Origin: Parelaphostrongylus tenuis
Lineage: Eukaryota; Nematoda; Chromadorea; Rhabditida; Metastrongylidae
NCBI GenBank assembly: GCA_019055375.1
Contig: JAHQIW010007056.1
Span: 62,001-126,000, forward strand
Reading direction: 5' to 3'
DNA length: 64,000 nt
Shown here piece by piece: positions 1 through 9,300 of the stretch; position 1 is the first letter of the stretch, and every line of letters starts with the position of its first letter. Made by a program: the position numbers and the translations under genes. Below the pieces are notes generated by a model, which was not told the origin of the DNA, ran no database searches, and saw nothing but the letters and a program-made list of their open reading frames with translations.

Positions 1-620
1 ATGGCTTTCTTGCAAACCTCCTCAGCAGCACATGCCCTTCGGCCGATCGTCCATTATTAGGAAAATGACGTCAAGTTAAAATATTACTTCGTAACAGCAG
101 TAGGCCACGCAGTCGACAATCAATCACTGAAAGAACACCATACAAAGTGATCTTTTCACTTGACGTACGTGGTACACCTCCAGATAGTAAAGAAGATTCC
201 TCATGATAGTAAAGAAGATCAGCCGAATGGCACCTGCTACTGACGAGGCTTACGAGGAAGCCGAAACATACGCCTAGCACTGGAAGTGCTATACCAGACC
301 TCATGAAAGGCTTGAAACATTCTATCTAACAATCAATTTGTACTCGAAGTTGGAGTTCTATTGAATGTTGAAACTAAATATTAGAAGTATATGCCTCACG
401 CAGTAGTCTTTGTGTGACTATATCACTTGATTCGGCCTTATTTGCAAGTATAGATTAAGGTATGCGCTAACTCTATATGAGTAGTATTTAGTACCAAATC
501 AATAATGATAACGGGAACTGCAAGCACATAATACAACGGGATTATTAAGAGTAAAAACGCACAACTTTTGAACTCTGTTAATATGATTCCACTACAAAAC
601 AACATCAGCTTTATACTTAC
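1..620 (-). other. unc-13 intron within C2B (partial)
   Basis: AT-rich intron with no coding sequence recognised apart from a hammerhead-element copy at about 80-340. The exon completing C2B must lie beyond position 1. Confidence 0.6.
235..279 (+). ncRNA. hammerhead ribozyme motif, copy 1
   Basis: Stem I TGCTA (235-239) pairs with TAGCA (275-279). The core is CTGACGA (240-246), with position 7 C, which is tolerated. Stem II is GGCTT/AAGCC, five perfect pairs with loop ACGAGG, followed by GAAA (263-266). The site before stem I' is GCC instead of GTC, so cleavage is probably lost. The downstream family tail (CCTCATGAAAGGCT) follows at about 299-313. Confidence 0.65.
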
Positions 621-694
621 AAGAAGAATTTCTCGTTCCACACAGGGTTCAGTTCTTGATGGATTGTACGAGTACGCCTCTTTACTTTACCAAC
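621..694 (-). CDS. unc-13: unc-13 exon: C2[16 protein letters not shown]
   Basis: Acceptor GCTATTTAAG|GTT (AAG rather than CAG) and donor TTCTT|GTAAGTA, 74 nt, phase 0 to 2. It encodes [20 protein letters not shown] then EKFF. LNPVWNE is a C2 hallmark, and the segment continues directly from PYVTAQ of the previous exon. This is the last exon before the window edge; the continuation (FECHN... in the family) was not found in 1-600. Confidence 0.95.
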
Positions 695-1124
695 CTTAAA
701 TAGCAACTCTTTATAGTTTGAATCATAATGATAAGTAGCATGAAACTCAATCAATTAAGCAGTGATAACAATAGATATAATAATAAGTTGTGGTGATTAT
801 TTGTCAAGTATAATATATTTGAATGAACACTGAATCACTTGGTGAAGCGTTTGGACATGAATACATCTGGAAAATATGTAGACTACTCCGGGTGCATATA
901 AAAAAACACCTGATCAGTAAATTTGAAAATTATCTGAACACCTCATTGGGTTTGCACAGGACACAGAAACAGAACGGGGAAGACAGCGATAGCGTGAAAA
1001 AAAAAGGTTAATGGAAGATTTTCTAGAACCTATACAGGACTCGTGAGAAAAACTGACCATGCGGGTACTATTACTTCTGCAGTTAAATAATTCGACACAC
1101 ATGTGTCAATCGTGTGGATACTAA

Positions 1125-1310
1125 AATCTTATCTCGCATCTACCATTTATAAAGGTCTTCAAACTTTTCGTCTGTGGCTTCCGATGCTGTCTCAAGGATT
1201 TTTTTACTTTCGCCACAAATGCCGTTGAATGCTGACGAAGTTCATACTTCCTGAAATCTTGAAATAGCCGTGTTGGATTGCTCCCAAGTAAATTAGAGAG
1301 GGTCACCTTG
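1125..1310 (-). repeat. SINE family 2 relic
   Basis: Plus-strand text CTCGCATCTACC...AAGGTCTTCAAAC...AATGCTGACGAAG...TCTTGAAATAGCCG aligns with the bodies at 28985 and 30412 (element on the minus strand). The tRNA head is not visible. Confidence 0.5.
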
Positions 1311-1584
1311 CCCAGTCTAGTCTCGCATCAGTAAAATTCCCTAACGCTAGGGAAATAAGAGGATTAATGGGTTTGAGGTGAAACTGAATTAACACTGTGT
1401 AGATTGGGCTGCTCGCGTTACGAAAAGAATCGCCACCACTGTGTTGCTCGTTTCGTTTGAAATTGAAAAATCAGGTATGCGTGAGGTGTGTAGCGCAGTG
1501 TTCAGTGGTGCAATTTATCAAGAAGAAAGACACTGGTTTGGTTCCCTTTCCATCACTCTCTTCTAATCACTCAAATGAACGTCT

Positions 1585-1735
1585 AAGAACGCCTTAGCTC
1601 GGTTATTTCCTAGATTGTAAAGCAAATCGTCTCTACCAACATTCTACAACATTCGTGAAGAAGACGAGATCCTCAAGCAGCATTCGAACTGACACATCAA
1701 ACGTTCGAAGAACTTTGTGAAGGATGAATGTGAGG
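1585..1735 (+). repeat. SINE family 2 body fragment
   Basis: GAACGCCTTAGCTCGG..., CATTCTACAACATTCGTGAA..., GATCCTCAAGCAGCATTCGA... and AGGATGAATGTGAGG match the reverse complement of the 29-kb copy, so the element is in plus orientation. Confidence 0.55.
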
Positions 1736-1911
1736 AAACGAATCAAATACAAGTGCCTGAAGTCGAAGTCGAACAAAGTAAAAAAAAAATTATAAGTGCA
1801 AATTACCGTTATAGATGGTTAATGAGGACTGCGTTACCGCAGCAAAGGACAATGAGAATGCAGAAGAGAAAAAGTTACTACAGAAAAACTATATGAGATC
1901 AATAAAAATAC

Positions 1912-1979
1912 CTGAGCAGTGACATACGGATCACTTTTGCCGGTTTTATCTTTGGCAATGAGTCCTTGAGCACAAATCA
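1912..1979 (-). CDS. unc-13: unc-13 exon: C2B core, calcium-binding loop 1
   Basis: Acceptor TTTTGCAG|TG and donor GCTCAG|GTATTT, 68 nt, phase 1 to 0. It encodes (V)[20 protein letters not shown] then AQ. The [12 protein letters not shown] segment carries the C2B loop-1 aspartates that coordinate calcium, so C2B is likely a calcium-binding C2, as in other UNC-13 proteins. Confidence 0.96.
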
Positions 1980-2225
1980 CTGCAAAAAGAATGGTTAGTT
2001 GGAGACGATACAATTGATGACGGTTTACTAAATTAGCCATGTTAAATTAACCTGCAGTTGATAATAGTTTAGTTAATTAGCCATAGCCAATCTTCCTGTT
2101 ATTTGGCCACCAGACCCTCTCATTGGCTAACCACATATTTCCAATTACCAAGAGAAGAATCAATGATCAATAACACACGGGAGATTAGCCTCCGTGAACC
2201 ATCTACCACGTCTACATGAATTCAC

Positions 2226-2332
2226 CTGTGAGCGTAATTTTCGCGCTCCATTTACTACTACCCTCGAGTATGCTCGTTTTGATCTGCTTCAGTGTCTCTT
2301 GTTGTGTTCGTTCGTCAACGTTGAAGACATTC
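2226..2332 (-). CDS. unc-13: unc-13 exon: linker into C2B ([11 protein letters not shown])
   Basis: Acceptor TTTCTAG|G and donor CTCACAG|GTGAAT, 107 nt, phase 2 to 1. It encodes [20 protein letters not shown], then [15 protein letters not shown]. The KWSAKI block is the conserved first beta-strand entry of the Munc13 C2B domain. Confidence 0.93.
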
Positions 2333-2377
2333 CTAGAAAGAAACACAACTTATTGGTTTCGTGAAAAAGCCGCATAA

Positions 2378-2681
2378 AAGGATAATGGATAAAGCTCTCG
2401 GAGTTGATCAATCTCTGAGGGATGCGCCATGCACTCGACTTCAATTTTTAACTTCGTTTGAGATGACTGAATGCATATCTGGCCTTTGAAATGACGCGCG
2501 GTGGCCTCCCGCTAAACCGAGTCAGTGCTTCTTATCCTCCCAGACAAGTCTATGACCAGTCCGGTACCAATTTATCAACCTCTGAGGGATGAATTGCTTA
2601 GTGAGCCATGAGCGCGAGATCGAGCCATCGACCTTGTGTGTGACGCAGAGTACTTCTAACCACTGTGCCACATGCGCTCTT
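2378..2681 (-). mobile_element. SINE family 1 (tRNA-headed), copy a
   Basis: About 304 bp in minus orientation. The head has a pol III A box (GTGGCACAGTGGTTAG) and a GGTCGATGGCTCGATCTCG-type B box. The body includes GCCTTTA...GATATGCATTCA and the tail ends GAGCTTTATCC. The target duplication GAAAAAGCCGCATAA (2363-2377) / GAAAAGAGCCGCATAA (2682-2697) proves retroposition. The insertion sits 17 bp downstream of an unc-13 splice donor. Confidence 0.85.
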
Positions 2682-2714
2682 GAAAAGAGCCGCATAATAA
2701 CAACAAATTCAAAC

Positions 2715-2835
2715 CGTATGGTTTCGAAGATCTCTGGCTTGTTTTTCTCTTGAATCTTCATGCGATCACGTACCACAGCTACCAGCGACTGAATACGCTC
2801 TCCTTCACCATGTTTTGAGCTTTTTTCAGCGGCTC
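2715..2835 (-). CDS. unc-13: unc-13 exon: C1-C2B linker, [17 protein letters not shown]
   Basis: Acceptor TACTTATAG|GA and donor ATACG|GTTTGA (non-consensus but the only in-phase site). It encodes (R)[17 protein letters not shown], then [17 protein letters not shown], 121 nt, phase 1 to 2. AAEKSSKHG and DRMKI..NKPEIFE are near-invariant Munc13 signatures between C1 and C2B. A SINE with its target duplication ends 17 bp beyond the donor, at 2697. Confidence 0.95.
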
Positions 2836-3421
2836 CTATAAGTAAATGTCGAAACTGATAGAGGATATTAAATAGAGTAAAATAGACATTCAACAAATTA
2901 CGATGTTACCTCAACAAGGAATTGGGCTGAAAAAACCTCAGAAAAAAAAAACAGAGACTGTTATGATAGTTTTAAAGTCACTCAAAACACTCCTGAGCTG
3001 AATTTCAATTCACAATCAGAGTCCGTATACCTCTATACTTGACTGTTTTTTAAGACAGTAAACTCTACTTCTAAAACTCAATAGTTTTTGAGAGTTTACA
3101 AATGCCATAATAGGCCTCATGAAAGGCTCAAAATATGATGTCAAAACCTGTCTACTTCACCATATCAAAAAAATGAGAAGAAGCACAGTATCTCTTAATT
3201 AAATCGACTTCTCCGAGAAATTCCATATTTGATAGCTGAGGGTCTTAGTGTAGAAATCAATCAATAAGCTGATGGCCATCGTTTACAGTACTGACATTCC
3301 GTCGTCATAAATAGTAACTCATAATTGGCCATTAGATGGAACAATAGAGTTTTGAATCAAATATGGAAAACAAAATTATATAGGAGCTGTATAGCGCAGG
3401 AAGAGTGTTAAGCTTACTTAC

Positions 3422-3496
3422 TTTGTAAACAATCGGCACTCAGCAGTTCTCGGCACTTTTCGTGAACCTTCACACCGCATTCGCTGCACCGTAAAC
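3422..3496 (-). CDS. unc-13: unc-13 exon: second half of C1
   Basis: Acceptor AATCACAG|GT and donor TACAAA|GTAAGT, 75 nt, phase 1 to 1. The peptide (G)[24 protein letters not shown] supplies the remaining zinc ligands: C-x2-C-x4-H-x2-C-x7-C. With the previous exon, all eight C1 ligands are present, so the diacylglycerol-binding fold should be intact. Confidence 0.95.
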
Positions 3497-3720
3497 CTGT
3501 GATTATATACCGTATCAAAATAATATACACAAAGCTATGACGAGTCTCTTACACTATTGAACACTGAAACGGAAGGCTAAGGTTATTCGAACAGTTAGTT
3601 TTACCAGTGAAAATATCAAGTTATGGAAATCTCCGCAAAAGTCAGTCTTGTATTTTCGATTTCTCTCCATTCGGATAGCAGCTGCAATGATATGAAGCAG
3701 ATGATAAAAGATTAGCTTAC

Positions 3721-3865
3721 CTTGTCTAGCTAAACCCCATAACAATCCCTCACATTCATGACACCAGGTAGGGGTCTGAAAGTTCGTCGTTTGAAAATTG
3801 TGCGGTGTTGTGCAGCTGATCGGATAGATTAACGCTTGTAGACATTTGCGGTATACGTGTTGCTT
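3721..3865 (-). CDS. unc-13: unc-13 exon: QALIYPIS motif and first half of C1
   Basis: Acceptor GTTATTTAG|AAG and donor ACAAG|GTAAGC. It encodes [20 protein letters not shown], then PHNF... [18 protein letters not shown], 145 nt, phase 0 to 1. It holds the first C1 zinc ligands (His of PHNF, then Cys-x2-Cys of WCHEC). Spacing H-x12-C-x2-C-x13-C is canonical across the junction. The C1 domain binds diacylglycerol and phorbol ester at the plasma membrane and boosts vesicle priming. Confidence 0.95.
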
Positions 3866-6765
3866 CTAAATAACGGTTACATGTAACAAAGAGGTACAAG
3901 AAATGATAACGAAGATATCGGACTATCGGGAACTGCTTACCTACCGATGCTTAAATTAAAATAATATAGAATCTGGGAAGAGTTCAGAGTTAAGTTTATC
4001 TCAATACTGGCTTTTCATTAAATCTCAAAACGGATAAGTCATGCATGCTCTTCCATTAACACATAAACGACGACGTGGCGTCCAATGACGGCACACTTCT
4101 CCCAGAGGTCTGTTTTGAAGCATAAAAATTATCTGGACTTTCACTGATGTTGAAATGAGTGTGCAGTATAGAGTGTTCACATAGTGAAGAGGTGTAAAAT
4201 GTCCCTACTGGAGCAATTAATTCAACACTTGAGAAGAGTTTATCGCTATGATAACATAATTGATCATTGAGGAGACTTATTAAGAGTGAAATATCGCGAA
4301 GTGTCCATTATCAAGGCGGTTAATGGCAGTTTATCACGCTCTTTTCATAGAGGCTTGATAATAATTAGGTCAGAAATTATTGAAATGATACCTTGTTTTG
4401 AATCTGCACTTAATAGGATATCAATCAATTAAAGGCCTAGGAAAGTACTTGTGGAAACCAAAATGAACTACTGGAAAAAAAGTAAAGCGACTGAAGATGT
4501 CACATTTTTTTGTAGGTGCTGTTAAATACTTTTACTACAGTCAAAAACAATTTTTCAAAAAGCTATGCTAGAAAGTATTCAATGTTCAACAATTTGTAAT
4601 GCATATACATATTTAGTCTATTTCACATGTCTGTCATCACAATTTTCTGAGCGAATCCTAACACTTACATTCGCATCCTCTCATTCATCCTCCCTAAAGG
4701 TCTTCAAACATGTCACTATGTTGCTTCGCTTGCTGCTTGAAGATTACACTTTTTTTATGAATGGAGCAGAAGCTGATCAAAACGATTCATCTCTCAATAA
4801 GAGGAGCAACCGAGCTAAGACATTCTTAGTTGTTCAATTGACTGATTGCAAGAGAGTGCTGGGGAGGAGATCGAAACCAGCGCATCACTTCTCACCTTGC
4901 TTCGCGTTATACCGCATCACTAACTACCGCACTACTTCGCCCGCAAATACATGAATAACATCAACATTAGAGTGGTATTGAATTGCAGATATGAGTAATG
5001 AAATTAAGTACGCTTCCGCATATGTTTCCAATGAGCTGCGTGCCCTGACAATGCCACGTCACTTGTTTGTGAAATTGCGAGGTTCCCAATTATCATTATG
5101 AAATAATGATCGATCATTTTTTATAGTTTCCAAATAAGGCGGTAACTGAAGAATTCGATAGTTCCCCCCATTAACTCTGACTGGTTAGTGGTGTTGAACT
5201 TCTGAAGAGATTGAAGCGGAGGCATGTCATGAGTCAAGCAAAGGTCATCTGCCGAGTTTATGGTAAACACCCTTGCTAAGACTTCGTCATCTGATTTTTC
5301 GATCAATACCTTTATTGCAGTTTTTCTTTTCTCTGCTTTTCATGCTAACCTTCCAGTTCAATGCTTGAAGTCTCTAGAGCTGCGATTGGCATGCAATTAT
5401 TTAGCTTTCCAAAACGGTTATGAAAATGGTGGAGCTGCGGAGGTTAATGGATCATGTTGTTGTCAAGGGAACTATCAAAAAATTGAATGTTTTCCTTCAA
5501 TATTTTTTCCGAATAGCTTAGGCATATGACTCCCTCTCTCATAGTCACCCAATGTTTTCTAGAATGCATGGGGATTTGCTGCGGCTGCCTGCATCCAATC
5601 TTGGTCGACGACTTCATGACACAAGCATTATTATTGTTGCTTTCTGATTGCACCTTGTCCATTATTGATGGCATTTTGAAAGCTGAAGTCTACGAAATGA
5701 ATTTTCTTACAAGCGTTTCGTTGTGTTCAGCCTTATTTCGAACTTCTCTCATATTCAAGTGCGTAAGAAATTCATAATGTGGCTGATAGATGAAATCCCG
5801 TCCGTGGAATTCCGAAGGAAATTGGAAAAGTCAGCCACTATATGCGATAGCCACCTTAAACGCCGTACTACTTTTTGTTGTGTCGTAATTCTAGGGAAAA
5901 TTGCATTCGATAAGAAACTGCTCTAATATGTCAGCGAGAATAGAGCACTCCATGTGCTCAAAGACAAGTTTTTTCAGTGATTGAACAATTTCTGTGGTTG
6001 AAAAATAAAGTAACAAATGAGAACAGTTTCACAAATCTTTTGATAAGAGATTACTGCAGCCAGTATCTCAATATCACTCGCTCATTTCATGGATAAAGCA
6101 GATGACCGAACTATGTAGTGCTCACACAACACAACGAACACCTGGTTGTATTCGATGGATATGAGGTTCCTTCCGATATCAGTGGCATGGTGTTCAATTA
6201 AACCTCGCTCAGCCCTACCAACCCCCCAATCCGCGTGAGTTTAGAAAAATGTGAAGATTTTAGATGATGAAAAAGTGACTCCGAGTACTAATTTCACAAT
6301 ATCACTGAAAACTATGAGAGCAAGGATGAGGATTGTTTTCAAATACGCAACGCGACAAATCACATTGGCGACCGAGTGCTTTGCTGATGCCCGATGCTTC
6401 CATAACACTATTTACGATTTTGCTGACGTCAGAAATATATTTCTTACTAAACAGTACGTGTAAAGTCCTCCCGCCGGCTTATTCCTTAGAGCAGTAAGCT
6501 TGATTCTTTCAGGTTGTTGCCGCAAAATGAACACGTCCGACGTCCGACAGGATATTTCTTGTAAATTTTAATCATAGAACATGTCATGTTTGCTCTCACA
6601 CTTATTTCCATCTTCTTTCGACAAGCGGTCAGTTAGACATATGTTCAGTGGAAAAAAAAACTCCAGAGCCTACTAAACCTAATATGGACATTACAGTGCT
6701 CATGTGGTTGCGAGTGAGTTCGAAAGGTCAACCAGTTGAGTCACTAAAAATTGAACAATACCGAC
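3866..6765. other. unc-13 intron upstream of the C1 exon
   Basis: Apart from the SINE 2 at 4665-4955 I see no exon, RNA gene or known repeat. ORFs here are short and without family resemblance. Flanking exons join in phase, so no exon is missing. Confidence 0.6.
4665..4955 (-). mobile_element. SINE family 2 (tRNA-headed), full length
   Basis: Minus orientation: the tRNA-like head at 4955-4850 (GTAGTGCGGTAGTTAGTGATGCGG... GGTTTCGATCTCC), then body with GCAAGCAG...GACCTTTAGGGAGGATGAATGAGAGG as 3' end. About 290 bp. No clear target duplication was found. Confidence 0.65.
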
Positions 6766-6837
6766 CAGTTCTTCGTCACCGAATGTTGTTTTTGCAGCAT
6801 TCGCCAACCCAGCTTGAGCTCGTTTCGTTGCCATTGT
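6766..6837 (-). CDS. unc-13: unc-13 common exon, TMATKRAQAGLANAAKTTFG
   Basis: Acceptor TTTACTTTAG|ACA and 24 codons ending GDEEL, phase 0. The donor is CTG|GTCGGT, weak at +3, but it is the only GT that keeps the next exon ([10 protein letters not shown]) in frame. The (R)AQAGLANA...DEEL peptide corresponds to the Munc13 segment just before the conserved [13 protein letters not shown] motif. Confidence 0.82.
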
Positions 6838-7319
6838 CTAAAGTAAACAAAAAGATAATAATAGGTGTAGATAATGGAAAAAAAAACTGAAAGGAACAAA
6901 ACATCTATGGGGATTATGGGGAGTTAGCAGCAGAAAAACCCAAAAGCAATTTATTCATGCGGGATTAGCAACAATATTAGAAACAAAAATCAAGGAAACA
7001 AAAAGCAATACTCATGTTACCACTATCTGACAATATTCGGGCCATGCTACTATTCGATGCTACAAAAGCCCAAAACTAACGACATATTCCATGAAAAACA
7101 GCTTGATAATGGAAAGATCATTTCGACAATTGAAATCGCTTCGAGTACAAAAATAATTACCCACTCTTCTCGAAATCGAGGACGGTGGGTATCAAAGTGA
7201 ACCATCCCGCAAAACAAGATTATGTAGACATTACAATGTCAACTAATCAAGCCATAGATCACAGAATTCGATCAATAATCATGCTTTACCGTGTATAAGA
7301 CTGTGAGAAATTTTCTTAC

Positions 7320-7328
7320 CTTGAGAAC
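7320..7328 (-). CDS. unc-13: unc-13 9-nt micro-exon (VLK)
   Basis: GTTCTCAAG is flanked by a consensus acceptor (CTTTTCAG) and donor (GTAAGAA). It inserts Val-Leu-Lys between VSEL and TMATKRAQAG without changing phase. The family alignment tolerates extra residues at this position. It is too short for ORF finders. It could be constitutive or an alternatively included micro-exon, as is common in neuronal genes. Confidence 0.65.
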
Positions 7329-7517
7329 CTGAAAAGGCAAATGAGATCGAATAGATATCAGTAACTCAATTGATTTCTATATTAACACAACCCACTAATT
7401 TGAAGTACTTCTTAAATTCACTGAAATAAATTTGGCTGGAACCTCAAATAAAAAAGTCTATGAGGACCGAAAGTTATTTTTGAGCCATTCATGTGTTCTG
7501 TTATGGGCATTCTTACA

Positions 7518-7559
7518 GTTCAAAACATGAGTTTCGACCTGCAGCCTCGTCACTTGCAC
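7518..7559 (-). ncRNA. hammerhead ribozyme motif, copy 2 (degenerate)
   Basis: Minus-strand GTGCAA, then GTGACGA (core C3 changed to G), GGCTGCAGGTC, GAAA. The upstream flank (7560-7690) matches the pre-ribozyme arm of the 15.9-16.3 kb copy, including a TCGACTCCTTAAT-like block. It is catalytically unlikely because of the core change. Confidence 0.5.
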
Positions 7560-8124
7560 GGTGCCTTTTCGTTCAGTGACTCGGGGATCCTACTCATTAC
7601 ATTAAGGAGTCGACAACGAACATTTTACACGCACCGATAAGTGGTAAAATCACCGAACGAGCAGTGTTGTACACTCAATGCTCTTGGCAGTAATCGTGAA
7701 TATCATACCCGTTTCGAGTGTTTGTTGACACCACGCTCAAATTTCAACATAGTCGAAACTTGGCTGAGTGTTCTTTTTTGAGATAATCATTATAGTCTTC
7801 AGTTGACAAAATGGAAAAAGAATTGAAAGGGCTTTAGGAGTTTTAATAATGGTTTCAAATGGTTTTAGTTATCGTACCCACGTACACTATAATGTACGCA
7901 CTAGACGTGATGGGTTAAGGAAAGAAAATTCGCCTTGCACTTATGTTTCTATTTGTTGAAGGTCGCTGAAATGGCTACAATAAAGCCACATTCCCATCCT
8001 AAAAACAGATGTGTACATTTGTGACAATCTGTCACCGCGATTTCGTTCATTAGATCGCGCTAAGTTCTTAAATTCTTTTGAGGAGTCCAATAATCATTCA
8101 TTATCATCAGCACCATCATCTTAC

Positions 8125-8244
8125 CAGCTCTGAAACGAGTGGAATGCTCGTCTTTGTGCGGGCGACGTTCATGTTTGGAGCCGCATCGATACTTTTGTAG
8201 AACGCATTCATAGCTGGCGATCCATTTCCGTCTAATACCGTCGA
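8125..8244 (-). CDS. unc-13: unc-13 common exon, pre-C1 linker ([10 protein letters not shown]...IPLVSEL)
   Basis: Acceptor GCATTTCAG|TCG and donor GAGCTG|GTAAGA, exactly 40 codons, phase 0 at both ends. The peptide [18 protein letters not shown]... ends [11 protein letters not shown]. The IPLVSEL block matches the conserved IPLVS(D/E)L stretch upstream of C1 in Munc13 proteins. Both the long-isoform exon (42899) and the short-isoform first exon (8879) can splice to it in frame, so this is probably where the isoforms converge. Confidence 0.88.
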
Positions 8245-8671
8245 CTGAAATGCAATGTTTAGTTACAAATACAGAAAAATGGTACTGAAAAACTGTTGAA
8301 ACCAGGATTCGTAACTGTCGCAAAGCTCTTCTAGTGTAACTTGTGCTAGTTTATCAGTAACAATAGAAATTCAATGACATTTAATAAATTGTAAACGACT
8401 TTGACTGCAGTAGTACTCACAAAAAAATAAATCTTAACTTACCCAAGCTCCGGTTGTTTTTTGGAATACGACGGGGTATAAAGAAAATAGCATCGCTTAC
8501 TGACAGAAAACGAAAAAAAAAAAATCATTTGCTATCTTGTGATTATCTTATATTGTTAAAAAAAGCTAATTTTCGACAATTTACAAGTCTTGGTAACGAA
8601 CTCGAAATATCTGACGGGAGTATTAGCACTCACTAGTCACTAGTACATTTTCATTTACTCTTTGAATTTTC

Positions 8672-8811
8672 TAACCCACAGGGCAAGACGCGGAGACGCC
8701 GCCAACTCCGGCTCGCCGCGCGCAGCGAGTAGTCCATAGTGCCAAGTGGTTAGTAGTGCCACGTGTAACGAGCCGGGGTTTGCGGCGTGTTCTGCCGTAC
8801 CCAATGGGTTA
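8672..8811. mobile_element. GC-rich 140-bp MITE (M3)
   Basis: It starts TAACCCACAGGGCAAGACGC and its reverse complement starts TAACCCATTGGGTACGGCAG; both continue into ACGCCGC.AAC.CCGGCTCG. These are imperfect TIRs of about 45 bp. GC content is far above the surroundings. It lies in the unc-13 intron, 67 bp from the donor of the short-isoform first exon. Confidence 0.65.
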
Positions 8812-8878
8812 AAATCGTCAGCACTGTGTTCACGTTGCTTAAAACCTTGAATTATGGTAATGATTGTAGAACGCTCAC

Positions 8879-9154
8879 TAGGAATCGACGGTTTCTGTAC
8901 ACATCCGTGAGCAGAGCTTTCGGACGTGGTATCGACAAGATGGATTCCTTCTCAATATCTCGCAAAGAGGTCCTACGTCGACAGAGAAACGGAGACTGGA
9001 TCGAGTATTGTAGATCCGGACATGACTGTGCGCGAGTGATTTTGGCGTGTCGTCGACGACGACGGCGCGCTGCCGCAGTCCGTGTTCGATGTACCTTCTT
9101 GAAGCTTTTCGAGAAGGCAAGCAGCGCACGCGCGCGATCGGCATCGCGTGCCAT
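8879..9154 (-). CDS. unc-13: unc-13 short-isoform alternative first exon
   Basis: An open frame of 92 codons starts at ATG 9154, immediately preceded by an in-frame TAA, and ends at TTCCTA|GTGAGC in phase 0, joining the common exon at 8244. Residues 9-24 (RALLAFSKSFKKVHRT) form a basic amphipathic segment. Residues 30-36 are an Arg run. RRRTSLRDIEKES (60-71) is a good basophilic-kinase site. The exon is far more GC-rich than its surroundings. The stop before the ATG argues for a true start rather than an internal exon. In C. elegans, unc-13 has long and short isoforms with different N-termini; this exon fits the short one. A longer exon fed by an internal acceptor is the alternative. Confidence 0.72.
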
Positions 9155-9300
9155 TTAAGACTAGTTCATCTGTGCATGATCGAGATAATTTACAAGAGTA
9201 AAATATCCGACAGATCCGAATAGGAGTTATAAGTACAAAAACAACAAAATAAGGAAAGAGAGAGAGAGAGACAGCATGGTAGTCAGACAGACGAAGTGAC
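9155..9300 (-). promoter_or_regulatory. possible short-isoform 5'UTR/promoter region
   Basis: This lies directly upstream (minus sense) of the ATG of the short-isoform first exon. It contains a run of CT repeats (plus-strand GA run at about 9256-9271), then AT-rich sequence. CT runs near start regions are common in nematode genes. No TATA box or clear trans-splice acceptor is visible. It is assigned from position only. Confidence 0.3.

Noticed and set aside
6648..6890. 80-codon plus ORF
   Set aside because: Antisense to the unc-13 exon encoding TMATKRAQAG.
8787..9158. 123-codon plus-strand ORF with an Arg run
   Set aside because: It is the antisense shadow of the unc-13 short-isoform exon, whose minus frame has a proper donor and in-phase junction.
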